Positions 1-4,831 of a stretch of 9,692 bases of DNA are shown here, in pieces. The stretch covers positions 6,224 through 15,915 of the forward strand of contig JAHFHJ010000018.1 of the NCBI GenBank assembly GCA_023246985.1, in the 5' to 3' direction. The position numbers and the translations under genes were made by a program. The stretch comes from Candidatus Omnitrophota bacterium. Its GTDB lineage: Bacteria; Omnitrophota; Omnitrophia; Omnitrophales; Aquincolibacteriaceae. The notes beneath the pieces are model-generated. The model did no database searches. It was not told where the DNA came from and saw only the letters and a list, made by a program, of their open reading frames with translations. Positions within the stretch are counted from its first letter, which is position 1. Each line of letters starts with the position of its first letter.

Positions 1-68
1 TTTTCGCTCAATGCGCGGCCTTCTTGAAAATCCGCGGGATCATGCCTGGGGAAAACGAACCCGTCCAT
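1..68 (-). CDS. possible start of an unidentified gene, cut by the window edge
   Basis: After the response regulator stop, a frame opens at an ATG at 68-66 and stays open for 22 codons to the edge, beginning MDGFVFPRHDPADFQEGR. I do not recognise the product. No Shine-Dalgarno sequence is visible in front of the ATG, and the same frame is open upstream through the last bases of the response regulator gene, so the true start could lie earlier. A short gap behind a receiver-only regulator would suit a partner signalling gene, but nothing in these residues shows that. A chance open frame of this length is quite possible. Confidence 0.25.
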   Translation of the reverse strand, partial: MDGFVFPRHDPADFQEGRALSE

Positions 69-76
69 TGGGCATT

Positions 77-481
77 CTAAAAGCTCAGATGCCGCTCCAG
101 GACCCCCAGAAATTCGTCGACCCTGAAAGGCTTCATCAAAAATTCCCGCACTCCAAGCCGCACCGCGGATTCTTTGACGTGTTCATCGTTATAGGCCGTC
201 AGCACGATCTCGGGGATCGGATGCTTTTTCATCTCCCGGCAATAATCCCGGACTGCTTGGATGACTTGAAGCCCGTCCATCCCCGGCATACGAATGTCGG
301 TGATCAAAAGATCAAAGTGTCTTTGAACGAGCGCCGCAAGCGCCTCTTGCCCGCTTCCCACGACGAACGGCTCATACCCTGCCTCCCCAAGAAGCAGTTC
401 CAACGACCGCCGCACCAATCCGTCGTCATCCACCGCCAGGATCCTTTTCTTCCGGTGATGTACCATGGGATCCGTGCTCAT
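77..481 (-). CDS. single-domain response regulator (receiver domain only)
   Basis: This 134-residue protein is one CheY-like receiver domain with no output domain. The acidic pair is D18-D19 in AVDDD, the phospho-acceptor is D62 in LLITDIRMPGMDG, the switch Thr is T95 in IVLTAY, and the conserved Lys is K117 in FLMKPF. All key residues are present, so it should be phosphorylated by a histidine kinase and act through protein contacts or as a phosphorelay intermediate. The ATG at 481 is preceded by AAGGAG with a 6-nt gap, a strong ribosome site that fixes the start. It sits 18 nt behind the PEBP-like gene in the same direction. No kinase is visible in the window; the cognate one could lie beyond the left edge. 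The receiver call is firm; the output is unknown. Confidence 0.96.
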   Translation of the reverse strand: MSTDPMVHHRKKRILAVDDDGLVRRSLELLLGEAGYEPFVVGSGQEALAALVQRHFDLLITDIRMPGMDGLQVIQAVRDYCREMKKHPIPEIVLTAYNDEHVKESAVRLGVREFLMKPFRVDEFLGVLERHLSF

Positions 482-499
482 GACCTTCTCCTTGGCATT

Positions 500-1042
500 T
501 TAGGAACGCTCGTAAGTTCCCATTAATTGACCCATGTCCAGAATGTGTCCTTGCATGGCCTTAAGCAGTTCTTTTTTCGTCGCGCCAGGCTTCAAATAAA
601 GCATCGCGTCAAGCGCATAGACCTTGAAAAGATAACGGTGCGTGCCGCTCGGAGGGCACGGCCCCCCATACCCCAGCGCTCCGAAATCTGTACGCCCTTG
701 CGAACCTCCGACGGAAAGTTTTTCTCCCATGGGAATACCGGCCCGAAACTGCGTCAGAACCGGCGGAAGATCATAGACCAGCCAATGCGTCCAGTTCCCG
801 GCGGGCGCGTCGGGATCTTCTGTGATGATCGCAAGACTTTTCGCCCCTTTCGGAACATTCGACCATTCGATCGGCGGCGACATATTCGCGCCATCACAAG
901 TGAAATCTGCGGGGATCGTCTCTCCTTCCCCGAAAGCGGCGCTGCGAACCTCCATCTTCCCCATGGCCCCCTCGACTTGTCCGACCATTAACAAAGTGGT
1001 TAACAAAATCTCTGTTAAAAACGAACCGAAGATTTTTCTCAT
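500..1042 (-). CDS. YbhB/YbcL-family PEBP-like protein (Raf kinase inhibitor-like), exported
   Basis: This 180-residue protein has the bacterial phosphatidylethanolamine-binding-protein fold. The ligand-pocket motifs are in order: CDGANMSPPIEW at 49-60, DPDAP at 76-80, HWLVYDLP at 86-93, and GYGGPCPPSGTHRY at 124-137. Residues 1-26 form a basic start followed by a hydrophobic stretch (about 8-21), consistent with a Sec signal peptide and a periplasmic location; the mature domain begins near MEVRS (residue 30). The family's physiological role in bacteria is poorly defined; small-molecule or phospholipid binding is the usual suggestion. Only a weak GGCGAG ribosome site precedes the ATG. The gene starts 39 nt after efp stops, and the response regulator follows 18 nt downstream, so cotranscription is plausible. 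Confidence 0.93.
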   Translation of the reverse strand: MRKIFGSFLTEILLTTLLMVGQVEGAMGKMEVRSAAFGEGETIPADFTCDGANMSPPIEWSNVPKGAKSLAIITEDPDAPAGNWTHWLVYDLPPVLTQFRAGIPMGEKLSVGGSQGRTDFGALGYGGPCPPSGTHRYLFKVYALDAMLYLKPGATKKELLKAMQGHILDMGQLMGTYERS

Positions 1043-1081
1043 TTTTTCATTACTCGCCGTACATCATACTCTATCCTGATT

Positions 1082-1654
1082 TCAGGACATGCTTCTCACG
1101 GAAACCCGTTCCAGATAGCTCAGGTCCTCCGTATTGACGCGAATCAGTTCGCCTTCGCTAATGAATTGCGGCACCAAAACCTTAAGACCGTTTTCAAGCT
1201 CGGCTTCCTTGTAAGTCGTATCGGTCTGCCCCTTCACGCCAGGCGGCGTGCTTGTCACTTTAAGCTCAACGATCTTGGGAAAAGCAATACTCAGGGCTTT
1301 CCCTTCCCCAAAAAGGACTTCGATGACCTCATTCTCCTTGAGAAATACTTCATGCTTGCCAACCGCCCTCGCAGAAATTGGAAATTGCTCGTAATTCTCC
1401 ATGTTCATGAAGATGAACTGGTCGCCTTCGCGGTAGAGATACTGCATTTTTACCTGATGGACGTCCACGGATTCCGCGTTTGAATCCGCCGGGAATTTTT
1501 TTTCGATCACATTCCCTTCCTCAAGGCTCTTGAGCTTGAGCATCGCGCTCTTGCCAAATTTCCCGGTCCCGCGGATCTCCTGTGTCAGGACCTTGCAAAG
1601 CTTTCCGTCCACCCGAATCACATTTCCCACTCGAATATCCGATGCGATGACCAT
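1082..1654 (-). CDS. efp: translation elongation factor P
   Basis: EF-P binds between the ribosomal P and E sites and relieves stalling at polyproline. The 190 residues match the normal three-domain length: KOW-like domain I (1-65), OB domain II (about 66-128), and OB domain III (about 129-188) with the conserved C-terminal stretch ending YLERVSVRS. Aligning the domain I loop (IRGTGKFGKSAML, 27-39) with E. coli EF-P puts K32 at the position of the modified Lys34. Neither the lysylation genes (epmA/epmB) nor earP is in the window, so the modification route cannot be told. The ATG at 1654 has a GGGGGA ribosome site about 7 nt upstream. A stem-loop that recurs elsewhere in the window lies 14 to 46 nt upstream of the ATG. 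Confidence 0.98.
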   Translation of the reverse strand: MVIASDIRVGNVIRVDGKLCKVLTQEIRGTGKFGKSAMLKLKSLEEGNVIEKKFPADSNAESVDVHQVKMQYLYREGDQFIFMNMENYEQFPISARAVGKHEVFLKENEVIEVLFGEGKALSIAFPKIVELKVTSTPPGVKGQTDTTYKEAELENGLKVLVPQFISEGELIRVNTEDLSYLERVSVRSMS

Positions 1655-1668
1655 AAGCGTTCCCCCGT

Positions 1669-1701
1669 TAAAGATAAGAAGCGATCCAAAATCGCTTCCG
1701 T
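1669..1701 (-). repeat. 33-nt stem-loop repeat, copy 1, in the efp leader
   Basis: Read on the gene strand this is AC, then a stem GGAAGCGAT / ATCGCTTCT (eight Watson-Crick pairs plus an outer G-U) around the 5-nt loop TTTGG, then the tail TATCTTTA. The stem occupies 1677-1699. A second copy at 3888-3920 matches at 26 of 33 positions. The T-rich tail would allow a weak Rho-independent terminator closing the upstream operon, or an efp leader structure. The pairing is seen directly; the function is inferred. Confidence 0.7.
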
Positions 1702-1774
1702 CTGATGTTTTATGTTTTCAAGTTCTCCTCCGAGCTGAAATTCTTAAACCCCGAAAATTTTGTGATCCAAAATG

Positions 1775-1809
1775 ACTGATCTCCAACGGAGCGAGCCTCT
1801 TCCATCAGT
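1775..1809 (-). terminator. weak stem-loop over the CYTH gene stop codon
   Basis: ACTGAT (1775-1780) and ATCAGT (1804-1809) form a 6-bp inverted repeat that includes the CYTH stop codon; within it CTCC-AAC-GGAG (1781-1791) forms a small inner hairpin. Downstream on the gene strand comes CATTTTGG, not a real T-tract. It could weakly attenuate read-through, but chance is a serious alternative. Confidence 0.22.
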
Positions 1810-2311
1810 GTTTCCCATGGAATAACATCTGCAAATAAGATCTTTTTTCACGGTCTACGGGCGAAAGGCCGAGCTTTTTCTCGAGATTCGCGATCACGCG
1901 CGGCCGGCCCTCAATCTCGAGGAACCAGCCGAATTTCTTGAGAAGATCCAAGGTGACGATCGCTTTGCCGAGCTTATAAAGTTCACGCTTTTTCTTGTAG
2001 CCCCTGACGGCCCGGAAACCCGAAAGCAGAAGGATCGTTCGGAGGGACCTGTAATCGACCTTCGTTTCAATCTCCATCCGCTTCGTAAATCGCGACGGAA
2101 CTCTCGGCCCTTTGAGCGTTAGCGTTGTCTGCTTCCCAAAACGCCGAAGCCGCAGCGCGGTCTTTTTTTTGCGTAAAGCGTCACTGTGATCAAAAAACTC
2201 GTTCGTTTCGAATCCGCCGGTGATCTTCCGAACGCCGATTTTTTTCAAAAGAACCCGGATCGCCTTCGGGTCCTTGATCCGGTATTTTTGTTCGATCTCA
2301 AAAAAAGCCAT
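1805..2311 (-). CDS. CYTH-domain protein (class IV adenylate cyclase CyaB / thiamine-triphosphatase-like)
   Basis: The 168 residues form one CYTH tunnel domain, which binds triphosphates with divalent metals. The signature ExExK is E5, E7, K9 in FEIEQKY. The expected alternating basic and acidic strands follow: LRLRR (53-57), LTLKGP (64-69), KRMEIETKV (77-85), KKRELYKLG (107-115), VTLDLL (119-124) and FLEIEG (130-135). The order and length best fit the CyaB-like branch, but CyaB-type cyclases, thiamine triphosphatases and inorganic triphosphatases cannot be separated by eye. The gene starts 6 nt after the DJ-1-like gene stops and has no clear ribosome site, which suggests translational coupling to it. 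Confidence 0.9.
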   Translation of the reverse strand: MAFFEIEQKYRIKDPKAIRVLLKKIGVRKITGGFETNEFFDHSDALRKKKTALRLRRFGKQTTLTLKGPRVPSRFTKRMEIETKVDYRSLRTILLLSGFRAVRGYKKKRELYKLGKAIVTLDLLKKFGWFLEIEGRPRVIANLEKKLGLSPVDREKRSYLQMLFHGKH

Positions 2312-2317
2312 GAAGTT

Positions 2318-2872
2318 TCAGGAACGGATTAACATTTTGGCGCGCACATCTTCAGCCATTTCGCTACCCATAAGACAGCGAACAATCGCAAGTGAAAATT
2401 CAAGAGCCGTACCCGGCCCCTGGCTTGTGATGATATTCCCGTCTACCACAACGCGTTCCTTGGAGTGGACGGTCTTTTTAGAAAAATCGGCCTCGCATCC
2501 GGGATAGCAGGTTGCTTTTTTGCCGTCAAGAATACCCAGGGGGGCCAACACGGCTGCCGGAGCGGCGCAAATAGCCGCCACAAGCTTCCCTTCCCCGTTC
2601 ATTTTTTTGACCAAGACGCCAAGCTCGGAAGACCCGGCGAGATGGGTAGCGCCCGGAAGCCCTCCTGGAAGGATCACCACGTCCACGGCTTCCGCAAAAT
2701 CCCTGAAAAGAATGTCTGATTGAACGCTGAGATTCCGGGAGCTTTTTACACAGCGGTCGTTCAATCCGGCGACCGTCACGCGCACTCCCGCGCGCCTCAG
2801 AGTATCGATCGGGGCTATCGCCTCGATCTCTTCGAACCCTTCCGCCAAGACCACGAGTGCTTTCTTCGCCAT
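2318..2872 (-). CDS. DJ-1/PfpI superfamily protein, YajL-like
   Basis: This 184-residue protein belongs to the DJ-1/YajL branch, for which chaperone, deglycase and oxidative-stress roles have been proposed. Visible motifs are the opening strand ALVVLAEGFEEIEAIAPID, in which E17 matches the DJ-1 Glu next to the reactive cysteine; VVILPGGLPGA (65-75); the nucleophile elbow with C102 in AAICAAP, matching DJ-1 Cys106; and TSQGPGTALEF (149-159). The third catalytic position common in PfpI proteases is not a His (CYPGCE, 122-127), which argues against protease activity. The open frame runs upstream to 3073, but MAKKAL at 2872 has a strong GGGAGG site 5-6 nt before it and matches family starts. The gene lies 10 nt after the DUF6941 gene and 6 nt before the CYTH gene, so the three look like one operon. 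Confidence 0.95.
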   Translation of the reverse strand: MAKKALVVLAEGFEEIEAIAPIDTLRRAGVRVTVAGLNDRCVKSSRNLSVQSDILFRDFAEAVDVVILPGGLPGATHLAGSSELGVLVKKMNGEGKLVAAICAAPAAVLAPLGILDGKKATCYPGCEADFSKKTVHSKERVVVDGNIITSQGPGTALEFSLAIVRCLMGSEMAEDVRAKMLIRS

Positions 2873-2882
2873 ATTCACCTCC

Positions 2883-3305
2883 CTATTTTTCGTTGGGCGG
2901 GCGGTTCGCATCGATCTGCTCGACCACGAGCTTTTTCTGCCCGAAAATCCTGTCATTGGAAAAGATCCGAAATTCATAATTTCCCGCGTGCATAAAACGG
3001 ACGCCCCGGAGGTTGAACACGAGTTCATGCGCATCGAGCGGGCTCGGCACGCGCACCTCCTCCGGCATTTCACTTTTTCCGATCACGGTGTCGCTTTGAA
3101 GATCGATCAGCTCCAGCCTGAAGTGATAGCCTCCCTGCGCGTCCGTCAACTTGATATAGACCGACATCGCAAAATGTGTGCACGGAAAAGTCGCGGCGCC
3201 GATATTCTCGAAAACCCCGATCAGACTTTTCTTGTTCGTACCGCGTTCCGTGATCACATAATCGCAAATGAGCATGGCGTTGGCTTTGGGAGTAGGCGCT
3301 GTCAT
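2883..3305 (-). CDS. DUF6941-like hypothetical protein
   Basis: This 140-residue protein resembles the uncharacterised DUF6941 family: a short lead, ANAMLICDYVITERGT (9-24), then SLIGVFENIGAATFPCTHF (28-46), then mostly beta-strand sequence with GGYHFRLELIDL and a C-terminal AGNYEFRIF. There is no signal peptide, membrane segment or obvious catalytic motif. The predominance of strands suggests a small beta-sandwich; the function is unknown. An in-frame GTG at 3311 exists, but the ATG at 3305 is preferred because GAAAGG lies 5 nt before it and would overlap a GTG start. It heads the run DUF6941, DJ-1, CYTH. I assign the family from memory of its motifs and could not check it with a profile. 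Confidence 0.8.
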   Translation of the reverse strand: MTAPTPKANAMLICDYVITERGTNKKSLIGVFENIGAATFPCTHFAMSVYIKLTDAQGGYHFRLELIDLQSDTVIGKSEMPEEVRVPSPLDAHELVFNLRGVRFMHAGNYEFRIFSNDRIFGQKKLVVEQIDANRPPNEK

Positions 3306-3351
3306 AAACACCTTTCGTTATAAGTTCAAAGGAAACCCTTCGGTTCTGCCC

Positions 3352-3426
3352 TATACTGCGGGGCTTCACTCAGCACTTGCCCTGATTGAAATGGATAGGC
3401 AGTAAGTGCAGCCGAGACCCCCTATA
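3352..3426. repeat. 75-nt imperfect palindrome between the cupin and DUF6941 genes
   Basis: Nested inverted segments appear in register: TATA (3352-3355) with TATA (3423-3426), GGGG (3360-3363) with CCCC (3418-3421), CTC (3369-3371) with GAG (3414-3416), GCACTT (3373-3378) with AAGTGC (3404-3409), and GCC (3379-3381) with GGC (3398-3400). The arms are separated by short asymmetric bulges. It does not fold as a tRNA. No T-tract follows on either strand. It may be a decayed mobile palindrome, a leader RNA for DUF6941, or a binding site. Confidence 0.55.
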
Positions 3427-3448
3427 AAATTGTAACAAAGTCCGGACA

Positions 3449-3486
3449 GGCTGAGAGGATTGGAGAAAATTCCTAACTTCTCAGCC
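3449..3486 (-). terminator. stem-loop overlapping the cupin stop codon
   Basis: GGCTGAGA (3449-3456) and TCTCAGCC (3479-3486) form a perfect 8-bp stem. The right arm on the plus strand contains the complement of the cupin stop codon (3481-3483). On the gene strand the inner bases can add GGA/TCC pairs. No T-run follows; instead the palindrome GTCCGGAC (3440-3447) comes next. It is either a mRNA 3'-end-stabilising structure or a weak terminator. Confidence 0.35.
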
Positions 3487-3762
3487 GAACTGGTAATGTT
3501 TCTTGACGGGTTTCTTGATGCTCCAGACACATTGCAATCCTTGAGGAAATGTCACCAGATCTCCCCGGCCGAACGAAACCTCTCCGTCGGGGGTCTTCAC
3601 GGTGACCTCCCCCTCGAGAAAATAACAAATCTCTTTTTCCCCGTAGAACCAATCAAAGATTGAGACCTCTTTGGTCCAGACCGGCCAGGAAAAAATCTTC
3701 AGATCCTTTAGCTTTTCGGCCGTCGGTTTTTCCACCAAGATCTTTAGCGCCGTTTTTTGCAT
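3481..3762 (-). CDS. small cupin-domain protein (cupin_3/DUF861-like)
   Basis: This 93-residue single cupin barrel has the DUF861 pattern: SWPVWTKEVSIFDWFY (25-40), EICYFLEGEVTV (44-55), and GRGDLVTFPQGLQCVW (66-80), ending KKHYQFG. The family is small, binds metal or a small ligand in the barrel, and its members have varied or unknown functions; there is no full HxH metal motif here. The frame is open upstream to 3927, but that stretch runs through repeat DNA and translates into unconvincing sequence. The ATG at 3762 is directly preceded by GAGGAGGGGG, a strong ribosome site, so the short form is preferred. It is flanked by repeats on both sides, with about 250 nt to the nuclease gene upstream, and is probably expressed on its own. 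Confidence 0.88.
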   Translation of the reverse strand: MQKTALKILVEKPTAEKLKDLKIFSWPVWTKEVSIFDWFYGEKEICYFLEGEVTVKTPDGEVSFGRGDLVTFPQGLQCVWSIKKPVKKHYQFG

Positions 3763-3802
3763 GGTCCCCCCCTCCTCTATTTTCTGAATTTCTCCTGCCC
3801 CG

Positions 3803-3891
3803 TTAGTCCCAATACCGATCAATTTTAACGAAGTTGAAATTGGGGCAACCCCAACTACCTTTATGTAAAAAAATTCAAAGTTGGGGGTAGA
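3803..3891 (-). repeat. intergenic repeat with 51-nt core, copy A (AT-rich hairpin)
   Basis: On the plus strand the order is TTAGTCCCAAT (3803-3813), six variable bases, a hairpin CAATTTTAAC-GAA-GTTGAAATTG (3820-3842, ten pairs with one G-U), then GGGCAACCCC and the rest of the core to 3891. The stretch 3841-3891 is identical to 5916-5966. The core itself holds CCCCAACT (3849-3856) facing AGTTGGGG (3879-3886). The element lies in the leader of the cupin gene, about 40 nt before its ATG. Confidence 0.85.
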
Positions 3892-3920
3892 GATAGGAAG
3901 CAACTTGAAATCGCTTCCGT
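3888..3920 (-). repeat. 33-nt stem-loop repeat, copy 2
   Basis: On the gene strand the stem is GGAAGCGAT / GTTGCTTCC with loop TTCAA (3896-3918), followed by TATCTCTA. Compared with the copy at 1669-1701 there are seven differences, all transitions, and the nine stem positions still pair as RNA (two as G-U). It abuts the end of the 51-nt core repeat. Confidence 0.65.
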
Positions 3921-4014
3921 AAAACATACATCGAGCTCGTTGTTTCAGTTGCTCTTATCATGGTTAGCGCCGCCGAACACTCATACCCAATAACCTCTAA
4001 CGGGGCAAGCTATT

Positions 4015-4689
4015 TCACTTTCTAAACTTTTCTAACCAGTTACAATATTCACAATCCGGTGCGGACTTGGGCGCGGGCCCCGTCAGGAGCGAAAGCGCCT
4101 CGTGGAATAAGAATTTCGCACGCTCCGTGTCCGTTGCGATCCTGATGGGCTGGATCTCAAAACTCACCTGCCCGCGCTCTCCAACCTCCCGCGGAGAATA
4201 ATAGAGCAAAAAACCGTAACCTGCCGTTTGAAGGCCGTTTCCCTCGAGCATCAGTGCGTAACAATCCAGCTGGGTCTGATAATACCGGGTCGCATCCTCC
4301 TCATTCGTGGGCGATCCCTTGGTCTTGTAATCGAAAGGAACATAAACACCGTCTTTTACGAGAAGATCATCCAACATCCCGGAAAGGATCGAACCGTCGT
4401 CCTCACGGTATTGCAGTCCGGTGCGCCAGGCGCGCCATCGCCCAAGCTGAGTTTGATCGTCATAAAGATAAATACCCTTGAAGGCTTCAATGCGGAGTTC
4501 CGGAGGAAGCGTTCTCTGAGTCCGGAAAGTATCAAAATAGGTTTTGATCACGCGGTCCATGCCTCCGGGAAGTGAAGGAAAAATACCGCGCGGTCGCTTG
4601 ATATTCTTGACCTTCTCCAGCCAAAAACACCGCGGACAATTCTTAAAAAGACTCAGCGCTGAGGGAGATAATGTGATTGATTGTGTCAT
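4015..4689 (-). CDS. PD-(D/E)XK nuclease-family protein, RecB/Cas4-like, stand-alone
   Basis: This 224-residue protein has the RecB-family nuclease core: LSPSALSLFKNCPRCFWLEK at the N terminus, GMLDDLLV (104-111) giving D107, VPFDYKTKG (117-125) giving D120 and K122, and the QxxxY helix Q140/Y144 in YYQTQLDCYALML. Metal-dependent DNA cleavage is therefore likely. Cys pairs C18/C21 at the start and C213/C216 (DCEYCNW) at the end could hold a 4Fe-4S cluster or zinc, as the cysteines of Cas4 and AddB do. There is no helicase domain and no cas, recB or addA partner in the window. The ATG at 4689 has GAGG 5 nt upstream. A TATAAT box inside a dyad lies 34-39 nt before the start, so it probably has its own promoter. 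DNA repair or processing is a reasonable inference; the substrate is unknown. Confidence 0.85.
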   Translation of the reverse strand: MTQSITLSPSALSLFKNCPRCFWLEKVKNIKRPRGIFPSLPGGMDRVIKTYFDTFRTQRTLPPELRIEAFKGIYLYDDQTQLGRWRAWRTGLQYREDDGSILSGMLDDLLVKDGVYVPFDYKTKGSPTNEEDATRYYQTQLDCYALMLEGNGLQTAGYGFLLYYSPREVGERGQVSFEIQPIRIATDTERAKFLFHEALSLLTGPAPKSAPDCEYCNWLEKFRK

Positions 4690-4707
4690 GATTTCCTCTG
4701 CATTTTA

Positions 4708-4738
4708 ACGGCATGGTTTATAATTATATATCTGCCGT
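4708..4738 (-). promoter_or_regulatory. TATAAT-like -10 inside an inverted repeat, upstream of the nuclease gene
   Basis: On the gene strand TATAAT occupies 4728-4723, in AT-rich DNA about 34 nt before the ATG. It is flanked by exact 6-bp arms ACGGCA (4708-4713) and TGCCGT (4733-4738) separated by 19 nt. No good -35 hexamer stands 16-18 nt upstream. The arms around the -10 look like an operator, but six bases is short. Confidence 0.35.
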
Positions 4739-4762
4739 CAGCCTAATAGCCAGAGGATTTAA

Positions 4763-4831
4763 GTCCGTACAGCGGAAGGCGTACAAGATACGGAGTTTTT
4801 TGTATCGCCGTACGTCTTACTCCGTACGCCG
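4763..4831. repeat. inverted array of degenerate 7-mers (array 1)
   Basis: Left half, plus strand, in 7-nt register: GTCCGTA, CAGCGGA, AGGCGTA, CAAGATA (4763-4790). A spacer with a T6 run follows (4791-4802). The right half, read on the minus strand, gives CGGCGTA (4831-4825), CGGAGTA (4824-4818), AGACGTA (4817-4811) and the 8-mer CGGCGATA (4810-4803). The halves form an imperfect palindrome, for example GGCGTAC (4778-4784) plus ACGGAG facing CTCCGTACGCC (4820-4830). The right end covers the last four codons and stop of the radical SAM gene. Confidence 0.65.

Larger units (their letters stand above)
3796..4007. repeat. 212-nt segment bounded by a perfect 11-bp inverted repeat (MITE-like, tentative)
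   Basis: TGCCCCGTTAG (3796-3806) and CTAACGGGGCA (3997-4007) are exact reverse complements and bracket non-coding DNA between the nuclease and cupin genes. The segment contains the repeat core copy at 3803-3891 and the stem-loop copy at 3888-3920. I see no transposase and no convincing target-site duplication. A nonautonomous element is possible; stacked unrelated palindromes are equally possible. Confidence 0.4.

Noticed and set aside
11..526. Long plus-strand open frame opposite the response regulator
   Set aside because: It is antisense to a gene with all receiver motifs intact, has arginine/proline/histidine-rich composition and no recognisable domain.
2873..3073. N-terminal extension of the DJ-1-like protein by 67 residues
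   Set aside because: It overlaps the DUF6941 gene in another frame, is Arg/Ser/Cys-rich, and the Shine-Dalgarno at the ATG at 2872 gives a family-typical start.
3306..3311. GTG start two codons upstream for the DUF6941 gene
   Set aside because: The ribosome site would overlap the GTG, whereas it is well spaced for the ATG at 3305.
3352..3426. tRNA or tmRNA fragment
   Set aside because: There is no cloverleaf, no GTTCRA-type T-loop and no acceptor stem; the segment folds only as one long bulged hairpin.
3763..3927. N-terminal extension of the cupin protein by 55 residues
   Set aside because: The frame is open, but it runs through repeat DNA, its translation has no family match, and the strong ribosome site sits directly before the internal ATG at 3762.
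3796..4007. Insertion sequence
   Set aside because: Inverted ends exist, but there is no transposase frame inside and no clear target-site duplication, so only a tentative nonautonomous-element label is given.
4763..4831. CRISPR-like or promoter-operator interpretation of the repeated GTAC motifs
   Set aside because: Units are only 7 nt and contiguous with no unique spacers, and the two halves are inverted; no cas genes are nearby.
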